Source: Deltaproteobacteria bacterium
GTDB lineage: Bacteria; Desulfobacterota; Dissulfuribacteria; Dissulfuribacterales; UBA3076
Assembly (NCBI GenBank): GCA_021159445.1
Contig: JAGGRV010000003.1
Location: 1-5,211, forward strand
DNA length: 5,211 nucleotides
Direction of reading: 5' to 3'
Under the pieces are notes generated by a model. The model ran no database searches. It saw nothing but the letters and a program-made list of their open reading frames with translations, and was not told the DNA's origin. Both the position numbers and the translations under genes were made by a program. Shown piece by piece: positions 1 to 5,176 of this stretch (position 1 is the first letter of the stretch; each line of letters starts with the position of its first letter).

Positions 1-567
1 CGTTTCAAGCAGGGACTGAACACCCTCTCCTGTGCGGGCGGAAATAATCAGGGGTTTATCAATAAATCCTGGAAGCCGTCGGCAGATAGCCTGTATTTGC
101 CTCTGCCTTTTGGGCTGAGAGATTTTATCTGCCTTGTTCAGGACTAACCAGACATGCCTTCCCAGGGCATGCAGATAGTCCAAAAGATCAAGGTCCAACT
201 GGTCCGGGACTCGCCTCATATCAAAGATGCACACCACGCCCTTAAGAGGTTTTCTGGCCTCGATATAGCCCTCTACCAGCCTGTGCCATTTTTGCTGAAC
301 GTGTTTCGGAGCCTTTGCAAACCCATAGCCCGGAAGATCGACAAAGTGAACGGAATCATTGACCAGGAAAAAGTTCAGAGACTGGGTAAAACCCGGCCTT
401 GAGCTGACTTTTACCAGATTGCGCCTCCCCAGGAGACGATTCAAAAGACAGGATTTGCCCACATTGGACCTGCCGGCAAATGCCACTTCCGGCAAACTGG
501 GTGATGGAAGCTGGGAAAGCTTATAGACGCTTGTAACAAAGGCAGTCTTGGTAATCCTGACTGTCAC
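1..567 (-). CDS. engB: EngB (YihA/YsxC) ribosome-biogenesis GTPase, 3' end cut by the window edge
   Basis: A TRAFAC-class GTPase of the EngB/YsxC family, which in studied bacteria assists late assembly of the large ribosomal subunit in the cytoplasm. Translating the minus strand from GTG (565-567) gives 189 residues, still open at base 1. All G motifs are present: G1 GRSNVGKS (residues 32-39), G2 threonine in RPGFTQ (57-62), G3 DLPGYG (77-82), G4 NKAD (144-147) and G5 SAR (176-178). The N-terminus (ITKTAFVTSVYKLSQLP) is typical of the family, which supports this GTG. The usual family length is about 195-210 residues, so only the last few codons are missing. The start is 5 nt after the hisG stop, with an AGGA 3 nt upstream, so co-transcription and perhaps translational coupling with hisG are likely. 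Identity is very secure; the exact start is less so. Confidence 0.95.
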   Translation of the reverse strand, partial: MTVRITKTAFVTSVYKLSQLPSPSLPEVAFAGRSNVGKSCLLNRLLGRRNLVKVSSRPGFTQSLNFFLVNDSVHFVDLPGYGFAKAPKHVQQKWHRLVEGYIEARKPLKGVVCIFDMRRVPDQLDLDLLDYLHALGRHVWLVLNKADKISQPKRQRQIQAICRRLPGFIDKPLIISARTGEGVQSLLET

Positions 568-568
568 C

Positions 569-582
569 GGTCCTAGAGGACC
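569..582 (-). promoter_or_regulatory. Small stem-loop over the hisG stop and engB ribosome-binding site
   Basis: GGTCC and GGACC form a 5-bp inverted repeat with a 4-nt loop (574-577). It covers the hisG TAG stop (573-575) and the AGGA that would serve engB, and it ends one base before the engB GTG. A ribosome finishing hisG would open it, so coupling of engB translation to hisG is a reasonable inference. The stem is short and could be chance. Confidence 0.35.
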
Positions 583-1445
583 TTGTTGAGGGAATGTTCT
601 ATGATCCCTTGGGCACCTGCGGCCATGAGCCGTGGGATAAGCTCCCTCACTTCAGCTTCGTTTATTACCGTCTCAACAGAGCACCACTCCTGTTTATACA
701 GCATAGAAACAGTAGGGGCATTGAGGCTGGGCAATATGTCCACCACTGCCTCCAGCTTTTCCTTGGGCACGTTCATCTTGAGTACCACAAGACGGTCTGC
801 CCGCAATGCGCTCTGCAGGAGCATGGATATCTGTTCAATCTTCTCCCTTTTCCAGGGATCTTCCCAGGCATGTTTGTTGGCTATCAACTGGGGGTTGGAC
901 TCCATCAGCTCTTCAATAATAACCAGGCCGTGTGCCTTGATGGTGCTCCCGGTCTCTGTTACCTCAACAATGGCGTCCGCAAGCCCGGAGGCAACCTTGC
1001 CCTCGGTGGCCCCCCAGGAGAACTCAACACTTACATCTATTCCACGTTCTGAAAAATAACGCTTAGAGAAGTTGACAAGCTCTGTAGCTATTTTCTTGCC
1101 CTCAAGGTCCTTAATAGAACGATAAGGAGAGTCGGCTGGTACGGCCAGGACCCATCTGGCAGGACGTTTGCTTACCTTGGAGTATATCAAGTCTGCCACA
1201 ACGACAATATCCGAGTCATTCTCCAGGATCCAATCATGGCCTGTAATGCCGACGTCCAGGATTTTTTGCTCAACATAACGGGACATCTCCTGGGCCCTGC
1301 AGATGCTGCAGGTGATACTGGGATCGTCTATACTGGGGAAATAGCTCCTGTGATGGACATCTATACGCCATCCTGACTTTGCAAAGAGCTCAATTGTTGC
1401 CTTTTCAAGACTTCCCTTCGGTATACCCAGCTTCAGTTGGTTCAC
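573..1445 (-). CDS. hisG: ATP phosphoribosyltransferase HisG, long form
   Basis: Catalyses the first step of histidine biosynthesis: ATP plus PRPP to phosphoribosyl-ATP, in the cytoplasm. The 290-residue protein has the N-terminal IPKGSLE (8-14), VGITGHDW (65-72), and the PRPP-binding stretch GLADAIVEVTETGST (154-168) preceded by GATEGKVAS. Residues from about 215 to 290 form the C-terminal ACT-like regulatory domain (KMNVPKEKLEAVVDILPSL...), ending in GAQGIIEHSL. This is the long form of HisG, which carries its own histidine feedback domain and does not need HisZ. The start is GTG (1443-1445), overlapping the hisI TGA as GTGA. An AAGGAGG lies 10 nt upstream inside hisI. Feedback inhibition by histidine is expected from the family. 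No missing key residue was noticed. Confidence 0.97.
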   Translation of the reverse strand: MNQLKLGIPKGSLEKATIELFAKSGWRIDVHHRSYFPSIDDPSITCSICRAQEMSRYVEQKILDVGITGHDWILENDSDIVVVADLIYSKVSKRPARWVLAVPADSPYRSIKDLEGKKIATELVNFSKRYFSERGIDVSVEFSWGATEGKVASGLADAIVEVTETGSTIKAHGLVIIEELMESNPQLIANKHAWEDPWKREKIEQISMLLQSALRADRLVVLKMNVPKEKLEAVVDILPSLNAPTVSMLYKQEWCSVETVINEAEVRELIPRLMAAGAQGIIEHSLNKVL

Positions 1446-1828
1446 TTTTTGTAAACCTCCTTAGGATCAAAAACAGGTTCTCCAATAATAACCAGGGATT
1501 CCCCCTGGACTTTTCGATAAAAGCAGCTCCTGTAGCCTTTATGGCAAGCCGCACCGCCCAACTGTTCAACCTTTACCAGTATTGTATCCAGATCACAGTC
1601 CGCGTAGGCAGCCTTCAATAACTGAACATGGCCGGAAGTCTCACCTTTGAGCCACAATTTGTTCCTTGTGCGGCTCCAGTAATGGACCTTGCCTGTCTCC
1701 AGTGTCTTTTCCCATGCCTGCCTGTTCATATAGGCCAGCATGAGTACTTCACCTGTTTCATGGTCCTGTGCAATTACAGGCAGCAGGCCATTCCCCTTAT
1801 CAAAACAGAGATTTTTTGCATTTGCCAT
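1442..1828 (-). CDS. hisI: Phosphoribosyl-AMP cyclohydrolase HisI (monofunctional)
   Basis: Opens the adenine ring of phosphoribosyl-AMP, the third step of histidine biosynthesis, in the cytoplasm. The 128-residue protein has YWSRTRNKLWLKGETSG (50-66), the metal-binding DCDLD (77-81, Asp77/79/81) and HKGYRSCFYR (96-105), preceded by Cys95. Cys78, Cys95 and Cys102 are the conserved cysteines of the zinc site. The length matches the single-domain enzyme; the HisE pyrophosphohydrolase domain found fused in enterics is absent and is not encoded elsewhere in the window. The ATG (1826-1828) is the only plausible start because an in-frame TGA lies a few codons upstream. No Shine-Dalgarno sequence precedes it. 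The gene overlaps hisG by 4 nt and is first in the hisI-hisG-engB cluster. Confidence 0.96.
   Translation of the reverse strand: MANAKNLCFDKGNGLLPVIAQDHETGEVLMLAYMNRQAWEKTLETGKVHYWSRTRNKLWLKGETSGHVQLLKAAYADCDLDTILVKVEQLGGAACHKGYRSCFYRKVQGESLVIIGEPVFDPKEVYKK
1456..1462 (-). promoter_or_regulatory. Strong ribosome-binding site for hisG
   Basis: AAGGAGG on the minus strand, 10 nt before the hisG GTG and inside the hisI coding end. It supports the GTG start and lets hisG be translated independently as well as by coupling through the GTGA overlap. Confidence 0.75.
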
Positions 1829-1836
1829 GAAGCGGA

Positions 1837-1865
1837 TTTTTAATGGTCAAGGATAGTTATGTCAA
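1837..1865 (-). promoter_or_regulatory. Candidate sigma70 promoter for hisI-hisG-engB
   Basis: On the minus strand, a perfect TTGACA (-35, bases 1860-1865) is followed after 17 nt by TAAAAA (-10, bases 1837-1842, 4 of 6 matches to TATAAT). The -10 box ends only 8 nt before the hisI ATG, so initiation at the usual distance would fall within a few bases of the start codon and leave little or no leader. This agrees with the missing Shine-Dalgarno sequence. It is seen by eye only; a promoter further upstream is possible. Confidence 0.45.
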
Positions 1866-1920
1866 GCTGAGATGATATAGAGACGTTTGCGCTGTTCCGA
1901 TTTGGTTATAGCCTATGCCT

Positions 1921-2112
1921 TCATGATACTGCTATTTCAAATAGAATTTTATCATAGCTTACAGACGGTGTAATTTCCTTTTTTGTCTCATCATTTCTTT
2001 TGATATCGACAAGTCCGACTTGCTCAAGGAATTTAATATCCGTCGAAACATTTTTTACATCCCGTTTCGCAATTTTTGATAACTGACGGACAGATGAAGG
2101 TTTTTCCTTTAG
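1921..2112 (-). pseudogene. 3' remnant of a winged-helix transcriptional regulator (COG4190-like)
   Basis: The minus strand reads 63 codons ending in TGA (1921-1923). It resembles the DNA-binding C-terminal half of COG4190 / HVO_A0114-type winged-helix regulators: KPSSVRQLSKIAKRDVKNV (4-22) as helices 1 to 3, then STDIKFLEQVGLVDI as the recognition and following helix. A charged wing (KRNDETKKE) and the YDKILFEIAVS strand at the end complete the domain. The frame has no ATG, GTG or TTG start and is closed upstream by TAA at 2113-2115, so the N-terminal half is missing. A neighbouring frame just upstream reads VLTKGK, which resembles the segment normally found before this domain; a small deletion or frameshift there may have broken the gene. 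Proteins of this family are often small autoregulators or antitoxins. Family assignment is from memory of the sequence pattern; decay is the best explanation of the missing start. Confidence 0.6.
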
Positions 2113-2129
2113 TTAACACAAAAAAGTGC

Positions 2130-2157
2130 TTGGACTATGACACCGAAGGTTTATAAT
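2130..2157 (+). promoter_or_regulatory. Candidate promoter for the small ORF and ATP-grasp gene
   Basis: A perfect TATAAT (2152-2157) is preceded by TTGGAC (2130-2135, only 3 of 6 matches to TTGACA) at 16-nt spacing. The expected start near 2164 would leave a leader of about 24 nt with AGGAG (2177-2181) six bases before the GTG at 2188. No other plus-strand promoter candidate was noticed between here and the ATP-grasp gene. Confidence 0.45.
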
Positions 2158-2187
2158 AGATAGCACAACAGGCTACAGGAGAATACT

Positions 2188-2349
2188 GTGAGAAACAAAA
2201 CTGTCTCAGTGCGGCTGGATTCTGAGACCCTGGAGAGCCTTGGATCGATGCCTCAACAACCCACGGTAAATTCAATGAGTTGTAGAATTTCCAAGACGTT
2301 CAATTACAGACTGGAGGGAAAATATTATCAATCAGGAACCCAACCCTGA
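2188..2349 (+). CDS. Small ORF with a ribbon-helix-helix-like N-terminus, possibly a decayed antitoxin
   Basis: A 53-residue ORF from GTG, with a good AGGAG six bases upstream and a promoter-like element before it. The first 21 residues, beginning RNKTVSVRLDSETLESLG, look like the start of a CopG/Arc-type ribbon-helix-helix protein: a short beta strand TVSVRLD followed by helix 1. The second helix is not recognisable; residues 22-53 (PQQPTVNSM...) look unlike the family. In contrast, a different frame over 2279-2362 gives a protein-like stretch (EFPRRSITDWRENIINQEP) that runs straight into the ATP-grasp frame. A frameshift in an ancestral, longer gene would explain both. The stop lies 13 nt before the ATP-grasp start, so if expressed it would be in one transcript with that gene. 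It may be a real small protein, a leader ORF, or a remnant. Confidence 0.4.
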   Translation: MRNKTVSVRLDSETLESLGSMPQQPTVNSMSCRISKTFNYRLEGKYYQSGTQP

Positions 2350-2362
2350 TGCCGGAGGCCCC

Positions 2363-3175
2363 GTGATTTCCTTTCATCCTATGATAAAAGGCGATCTCTT
2401 TTACTGGGAAAGGGGTGTCTGGGATGAGGATATGATTCGTAACCTCACGAAAGCCAGGGCAATTATATTACCCCAGACGGTGTGCAGAGAACTCTATTCC
2501 CTGTGCCGCACCCTGTGTGCCAATGTTTTCCCGAACTACAGTATTCGCTTTAAGTGGGAGGGGAAGGTGGGAGATACCCTGCTATTTTGGAGTTGCGGAA
2601 TTTCTCACCCGAAGACGTGGATTTTTCCTCGAGTGGAAACCATGTTAGGCGATCACCCTGGAATGAGCCATTGTCCCAGGCTCCCGGATTATCCATTTGT
2701 GATAAAGGGAACCAGTGGGGGAGAGGGTTCCCAGATTTGGCTGATAGAAAACGCCCAGGACCTGGAACAGGCAACGGAAATACTCAAGCATTTTGAAATA
2801 CAGGGCATTTTCGGCTTTGTATTGCAGGAATTTATTCCTAATCTCCAAAGAGATCTCAGGGTTGTGATCATAGGAAATCACATCCAGAGCTATTGGCGAT
2901 GCAACAAATCGGGTTTTTTCCACAACATTGCAAAGGGTGGACAAATTGATTCCCTGTCTGATCCGGAGTTGCAAGCCATAGGAAGAGATGCAGTAAAAGA
3001 GCTGTGCAATAATACTGGAATCAATATGGCAGGTTTTGACCTTGTTTTTTTGGAGGGATCTAATGTTCCCCTGTTCATTGAGATTAATTATACGTTCGGT
3101 CGAACCGGTTTAGGAGGCTCTGATGCCTTTTATGAACTCTTTGAGAACGAGGTTAATCAGTGGTTGGAGGCCTAA
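2363..3175 (+). CDS. ATP-grasp (RimK/glutathione synthetase-like) ligase of unknown substrate
   Basis: A 270-residue ATP-grasp protein; such enzymes join a carboxylate to an amine or thiol through an acylphosphate made with ATP. The N-terminal domain (about 1-105) has HPMIKGD, AIILPQTV (33-40), NVFPNYSIRF (54-63) and GKVGDTLLF (67-75), then SHPKTWIF. The ATP-grasp fold follows: FVIKGTSGGEG (112-121; Lys115 and the glycine-rich loop), VLQEFI (153-158) at the adenine-binding hinge, DLRVVIIG (164-171), MAGFDLVFLEG (222-232) and the metal-binding EIN (240-242). The C-terminus is complete. The start is GTG with GGAGG 4 nt upstream; the frame stays open for 28 codons before it but has no usual start codon there. 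Neighbours do not reveal the substrate. It does not look like PurK, PurD or carbamoyl-phosphate synthetase. Fold and completeness are secure; the reaction is not. Confidence 0.8.
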   Translation: MISFHPMIKGDLFYWERGVWDEDMIRNLTKARAIILPQTVCRELYSLCRTLCANVFPNYSIRFKWEGKVGDTLLFWSCGISHPKTWIFPRVETMLGDHPGMSHCPRLPDYPFVIKGTSGGEGSQIWLIENAQDLEQATEILKHFEIQGIFGFVLQEFIPNLQRDLRVVIIGNHIQSYWRCNKSGFFHNIAKGGQIDSLSDPELQAIGRDAVKELCNNTGINMAGFDLVFLEGSNVPLFIEINYTFGRTGLGGSDAFYELFENEVNQWLEA

Positions 3176-3295
3176 GAAATTGGAAATTGGAAAGTAGAAA
3201 TTGGGGTAAGATTCAAAACGCCGAGGGCTATCAGATAATACGATCATCTGAAACAGTACAAAAGCATGAAGGCCAAATTTCCAATTTCTAATTTC
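3176..3295. repeat. Heptad repeats (AAATTGG) in opposed arms
   Basis: Right after the ATP-grasp stop, four 7-nt units lie in tandem: AAATTGG at 3177 and 3184, AAAGTAG at 3191 and AAATTGG at 3198. About 70 nt later the reverse-complement units occur (CCAAATT at 3273, TCCAATT at 3280, TCTAATT at 3287). The two arms could pair into an imperfect stem with a long loop. The 68 nt between them hold no gene, only a weak TCAGAT/ATCTGA pair. The arrangement resembles the dispersed intergenic heptanucleotide repeats known from cyanobacteria; the function is unknown. Confidence 0.75.
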
Positions 3296-3335
3296 AACGT
3301 TCCGTGAACGCTTACCGTATTTGTTTAAACGTAAT

Positions 3336-3349
3336 AATATCTAGATATT
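3336..3349. promoter_or_regulatory. Perfect 14-bp palindrome upstream of purQ
   Basis: AATATCTAGATATT reads the same on both strands and ends 28 nt before the purQ ATG, in an AT-rich stretch where a promoter would be expected (no convincing -35/-10 pair could be fixed). A second, shorter inverted repeat (CGTTC-3-GAACG, 3298-3310) lies just upstream. Either could be an operator; no known regulator site is recognised. Confidence 0.35.
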
Positions 3350-3377
3350 TAGAGCTGCAGGTAGCTCAGGAGTTTAC

Positions 3378-4208
3378 ATGACATCCCAAGTACGTGTAAT
3401 AGTTACAGCCGGATACGGAACCAACTGTGAGATGGAGATGGCCAATGCGTGTAGACTGGCCGGTGCAGATCACGTTGACATAGTCCACCTCAGTGATCTC
3501 TTGGACGGGAGCGTCCGCCTGGATGACTATCACTTCCTTAACCTGCCGGGTGGATTTTTAGATGGCGATAATCTGGGGGCGGCGCAGGCCGGGGCTTACA
3601 GACTCCGAAATGCCAGGGTCATGGGGACAGGAGAACGCCTGCTGGATCAGCTCCTGGAATTTGTGGAAAACGGGGGTCTGGTACTGGGGGTGTGCAATGG
3701 TTTTCAATTGATGGCGAAGACCGGTCTTCTGCCGGGTTTTGATGGCGATTATGAGCAACGCTATGTAAGTCTTACCTATAACGATTCCGGCAGGTTCGAA
3801 GACCGGTGGGTCACTTGCAAGGTATCTCCGGACTCTTCTTGCATATTCACCCGTGGGATAGACCGTATTGAGTTGCCTATAAGACACGGAGAAGGAAAAT
3901 TTGTAACAATTGACATATCTGCAAGGGACAGGCTGGTGGCAGATGGCCTTATTGTACTTCAGTATGCATCACCTGTAACAGGGGAACCCACACAAGAATA
4001 TCCCCACAACCCAAATGGCTCAGAGTTCGCCATAGCCGGCATTTGCGATACTACAGGCAGGCTCATGGGCCTAATGCCTCATCCAGAGGCATTCCATCAC
4101 AGGACCAACCATCCACGATGGACCAGGGAAAAATTACCAGAGGAAGGGGCGGGACTGGCCTTTTTCCGGAATGCCGTGGACTATATACGGGAGAATCTCG
4201 GCAGTTGA
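3378..4208 (+). CDS. purQ: Phosphoribosylformylglycinamidine synthase, glutaminase subunit PurQ (long form)
   Basis: A class I glutamine amidotransferase that releases ammonia from glutamine for PurL, which converts FGAR to FGAM in purine biosynthesis. The 276-residue protein has VTAGYGTNCEMEM (9-21), NLPGGFLDGDNLGAA (55-69), the nucleophile in LGVCNGFQLM (103-112, Cys106), and YNDSGRFEDRWV (134-145). PIRHGEGKF (167-175), PNGSEFAIAGICD (212-224) and MPHPEAF (233-239, catalytic His235 and Glu237) follow. It ends with the PRWTRE segment typical of PurQ and of the glutaminase domain of large PurL. At 276 residues it is longer than the roughly 227-residue Bacillus type. The ATG has AGGAG 5 nt upstream. 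No purL or purS lies in the window, and the gene stands alone between two repeat-bearing spacers, so it is probably its own transcription unit. Confidence 0.93.
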   Translation: MTSQVRVIVTAGYGTNCEMEMANACRLAGADHVDIVHLSDLLDGSVRLDDYHFLNLPGGFLDGDNLGAAQAGAYRLRNARVMGTGERLLDQLLEFVENGGLVLGVCNGFQLMAKTGLLPGFDGDYEQRYVSLTYNDSGRFEDRWVTCKVSPDSSCIFTRGIDRIELPIRHGEGKFVTIDISARDRLVADGLIVLQYASPVTGEPTQEYPHNPNGSEFAIAGICDTTGRLMGLMPHPEAFHHRTNHPRWTREKLPEEGAGLAFFRNAVDYIRENLGS

Positions 4209-4430
4209 GCAATTAGCTGTTAGCCATTAGCGTTTAGCTTTGAAAAATGGTTCATCACGGATTAGTGTGGTAATCCGTGATGAACAGCTATTAGCATTTA
4301 GCTTTTAGGTGTTAGTAACCTATTTGGAAAACAGCAGCAAATTAACAGCTAACAGCTAATACCTAATTTTGTAATAGCAAAACATCCTGTAATCATTAGA
4401 CTAATAGCTAACCGCTAAAGGCTAATCGCT
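4208..4430. repeat. Heptad repeat arrays (AGCNNTT) arranged as a large inverted repeat
   Basis: Nearly the whole purQ-tatC spacer is built of 7-nt units. Forward units AGCNNTT run at 4208-4242 (five, the last imperfect) and 4286-4313 (four). Reverse-complement units AANNGCT run at 4344-4364 (three) and 4403-4430 (four). The first unit begins on the last base of the purQ TGA, and the last ends 23 nt before the tatC ATG. Outer and inner arms could pair around a centre near 4325, with the conserved AGC and TT pairing and the two N positions often not. No ORF or RNA gene is recognised here. It is not a CRISPR: there are no long identical repeats or spacers. Confidence 0.8.
4250..4285. repeat. Perfect 15-bp stem-loop inside the heptad array
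   Basis: Bases 4250-4264 and 4271-4285 are exact reverse complements with a 6-nt loop (GTGTGG). The stem is unrelated to the heptads on both sides and interrupts them. It lies 42 nt after the purQ stop and could end or stabilise the purQ transcript, but no T-run follows, so it is not a standard intrinsic terminator. It could also be a small inserted palindromic element. Confidence 0.7.
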
Positions 4431-4453
4431 CAATTTAGGTAAAGCAAAATACT

Positions 4454-5176
4454 ATGCCTGAATCTCTGGCCCAGACCCTGGTGCGCCTGCTTAAATATTT
4501 AAGACGTTTTCTACTGGAAACCGCGATTTGCTTTGCAGGGCTCACTGCCATTCTATACTGGCTTTCTCCTCATTTCCTGGCCTTTCTTCAGTCTTATTTT
4601 GAGCAGCACTTGGCCTTTTTTGGAGTGCTGGAGCCGATGCTGGCCCTGCTCAAGCTCTCAAGCGTTGGGGCATTAATTCTTCTGGCGCCGTGGATACTCT
4701 GGCGTATGTCGCAGGGGCTGGTAGATGTGCTTGGTTTTTCCAGAAAATTGTCCATGGTGTTTATGCTGTCCGCGCTTTTGCTCTTTTATGCAGGGACCCT
4801 TTTCTGCTTTTTCGTAACCCTTCCGTTTGGGATAAATTTCCTCCTGGGTTACCAGTCACAACATTTGCGGCCTGTAATAGCTGTGGGTAAGTTTGTGAAT
4901 TTTATTGGACTTTTTCTTATTAGCTTCGGCATAATTTTCGAAATTCCATTGATCATGACATTGCTTTGTAGACTGAAAATCTGCAGTCCTGAGACCTTTG
5001 GGAGATATAGACGTTATGCGATTCTATTAATTGCCATAATGGCTGCCATTCTCACTCCCACGCCGGACATCTTCAATATGGCCATGATGGGAGTGCCCCT
5101 GTATGTCCTTTACGAGGCAGGAATAATTATTGCCAGAATAGTAAATCCTTCTTCTACTTATCTTGACAAGGCTTAG
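4454..5176 (+). CDS. tatC: Divergent TatC, twin-arginine translocase membrane subunit
   Basis: TatC is the inner-membrane core of the Tat export system, which moves folded proteins with twin-arginine signals. The 240-residue protein has six hydrophobic segments (about 20-40, 64-86, 100-124, 146-171, 187-203 and 209-228). Its C-terminal half is clearly TatC: SFGIIFEIPLIMTLL (157-171), CSPETFGRYRRYA (177-189), ILTPTPDIFNM (199-209) and PLYVLYE (215-221). Glu163 and Asp205 match the conserved FE-P and PD positions. The N-terminal half is unusual: the site of E. coli Glu15 reads KYLRR (Tyr15), and the loop that carries Glu103 in E. coli reads GFSRKL (Ser96, one residue shorter). The ATG follows an in-frame TAG by 18 nt; the ribosome-binding site is weak (AGGT, 13 nt away). 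No tatA or tatB is visible. The family is secure; normal signal recognition is doubtful. Confidence 0.88.
   Translation: MPESLAQTLVRLLKYLRRFLLETAICFAGLTAILYWLSPHFLAFLQSYFEQHLAFFGVLEPMLALLKLSSVGALILLAPWILWRMSQGLVDVLGFSRKLSMVFMLSALLLFYAGTLFCFFVTLPFGINFLLGYQSQHLRPVIAVGKFVNFIGLFLISFGIIFEIPLIMTLLCRLKICSPETFGRYRRYAILLIAIMAAILTPTPDIFNMAMMGVPLYVLYEAGIIIARIVNPSSTYLDKA

Larger units (their letters stand above)
1829..2187. other. Gap of about 360 nt without an intact gene
   Basis: This stretch separates the minus-strand his cluster from the plus-strand genes. It holds the hisI promoter candidate, about 55 nt (1866-1920) in which nothing is recognised, a decayed regulator remnant (1921-2112), and a promoter-like element facing right (2130-2157). 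It is more AT-rich than the flanking genes. No RNA gene or terminator is evident. Confidence 0.6.

Noticed and set aside
154..402. Plus-strand ORF of 82 codons
   Set aside because: It lies opposite the engB G-domain, whose motifs are all intact on the minus strand; the plus-strand product resembles nothing.
583..1843. Several plus-strand ORFs of 71-158 codons
   Set aside because: They are antisense to hisG and hisI, which are complete and have family motifs.
2550..3078. Minus-strand and alternate-frame ORFs inside the ATP-grasp gene
   Set aside because: The plus-strand ATP-grasp frame is continuous with conserved motifs; the others show no family features.
3558..3887. Minus-strand ORF of 109 codons
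   Set aside because: Antisense to the conserved core of purQ.
4250..4285. Rho-independent terminator of purQ
   Set aside because: The stem is strong but is not followed by a T-run, so it was kept as a stem-loop only.
4208..4430. CRISPR-like array
   Set aside because: The period is 7 nt with a degenerate unit and no spacers, unlike the 24-40 nt repeats and unique spacers of CRISPR.
3176..4430. purQ as cargo of a transposon bounded by the repeats
   Set aside because: The two spacers have different unit sequences, no transposase or target duplication is seen, and purQ looks like a native housekeeping gene.
4690..4890. Plus-strand ORF of 66 codons in another frame of tatC
   Set aside because: Overlaps the membrane segments of tatC; the product has no recognisable features.
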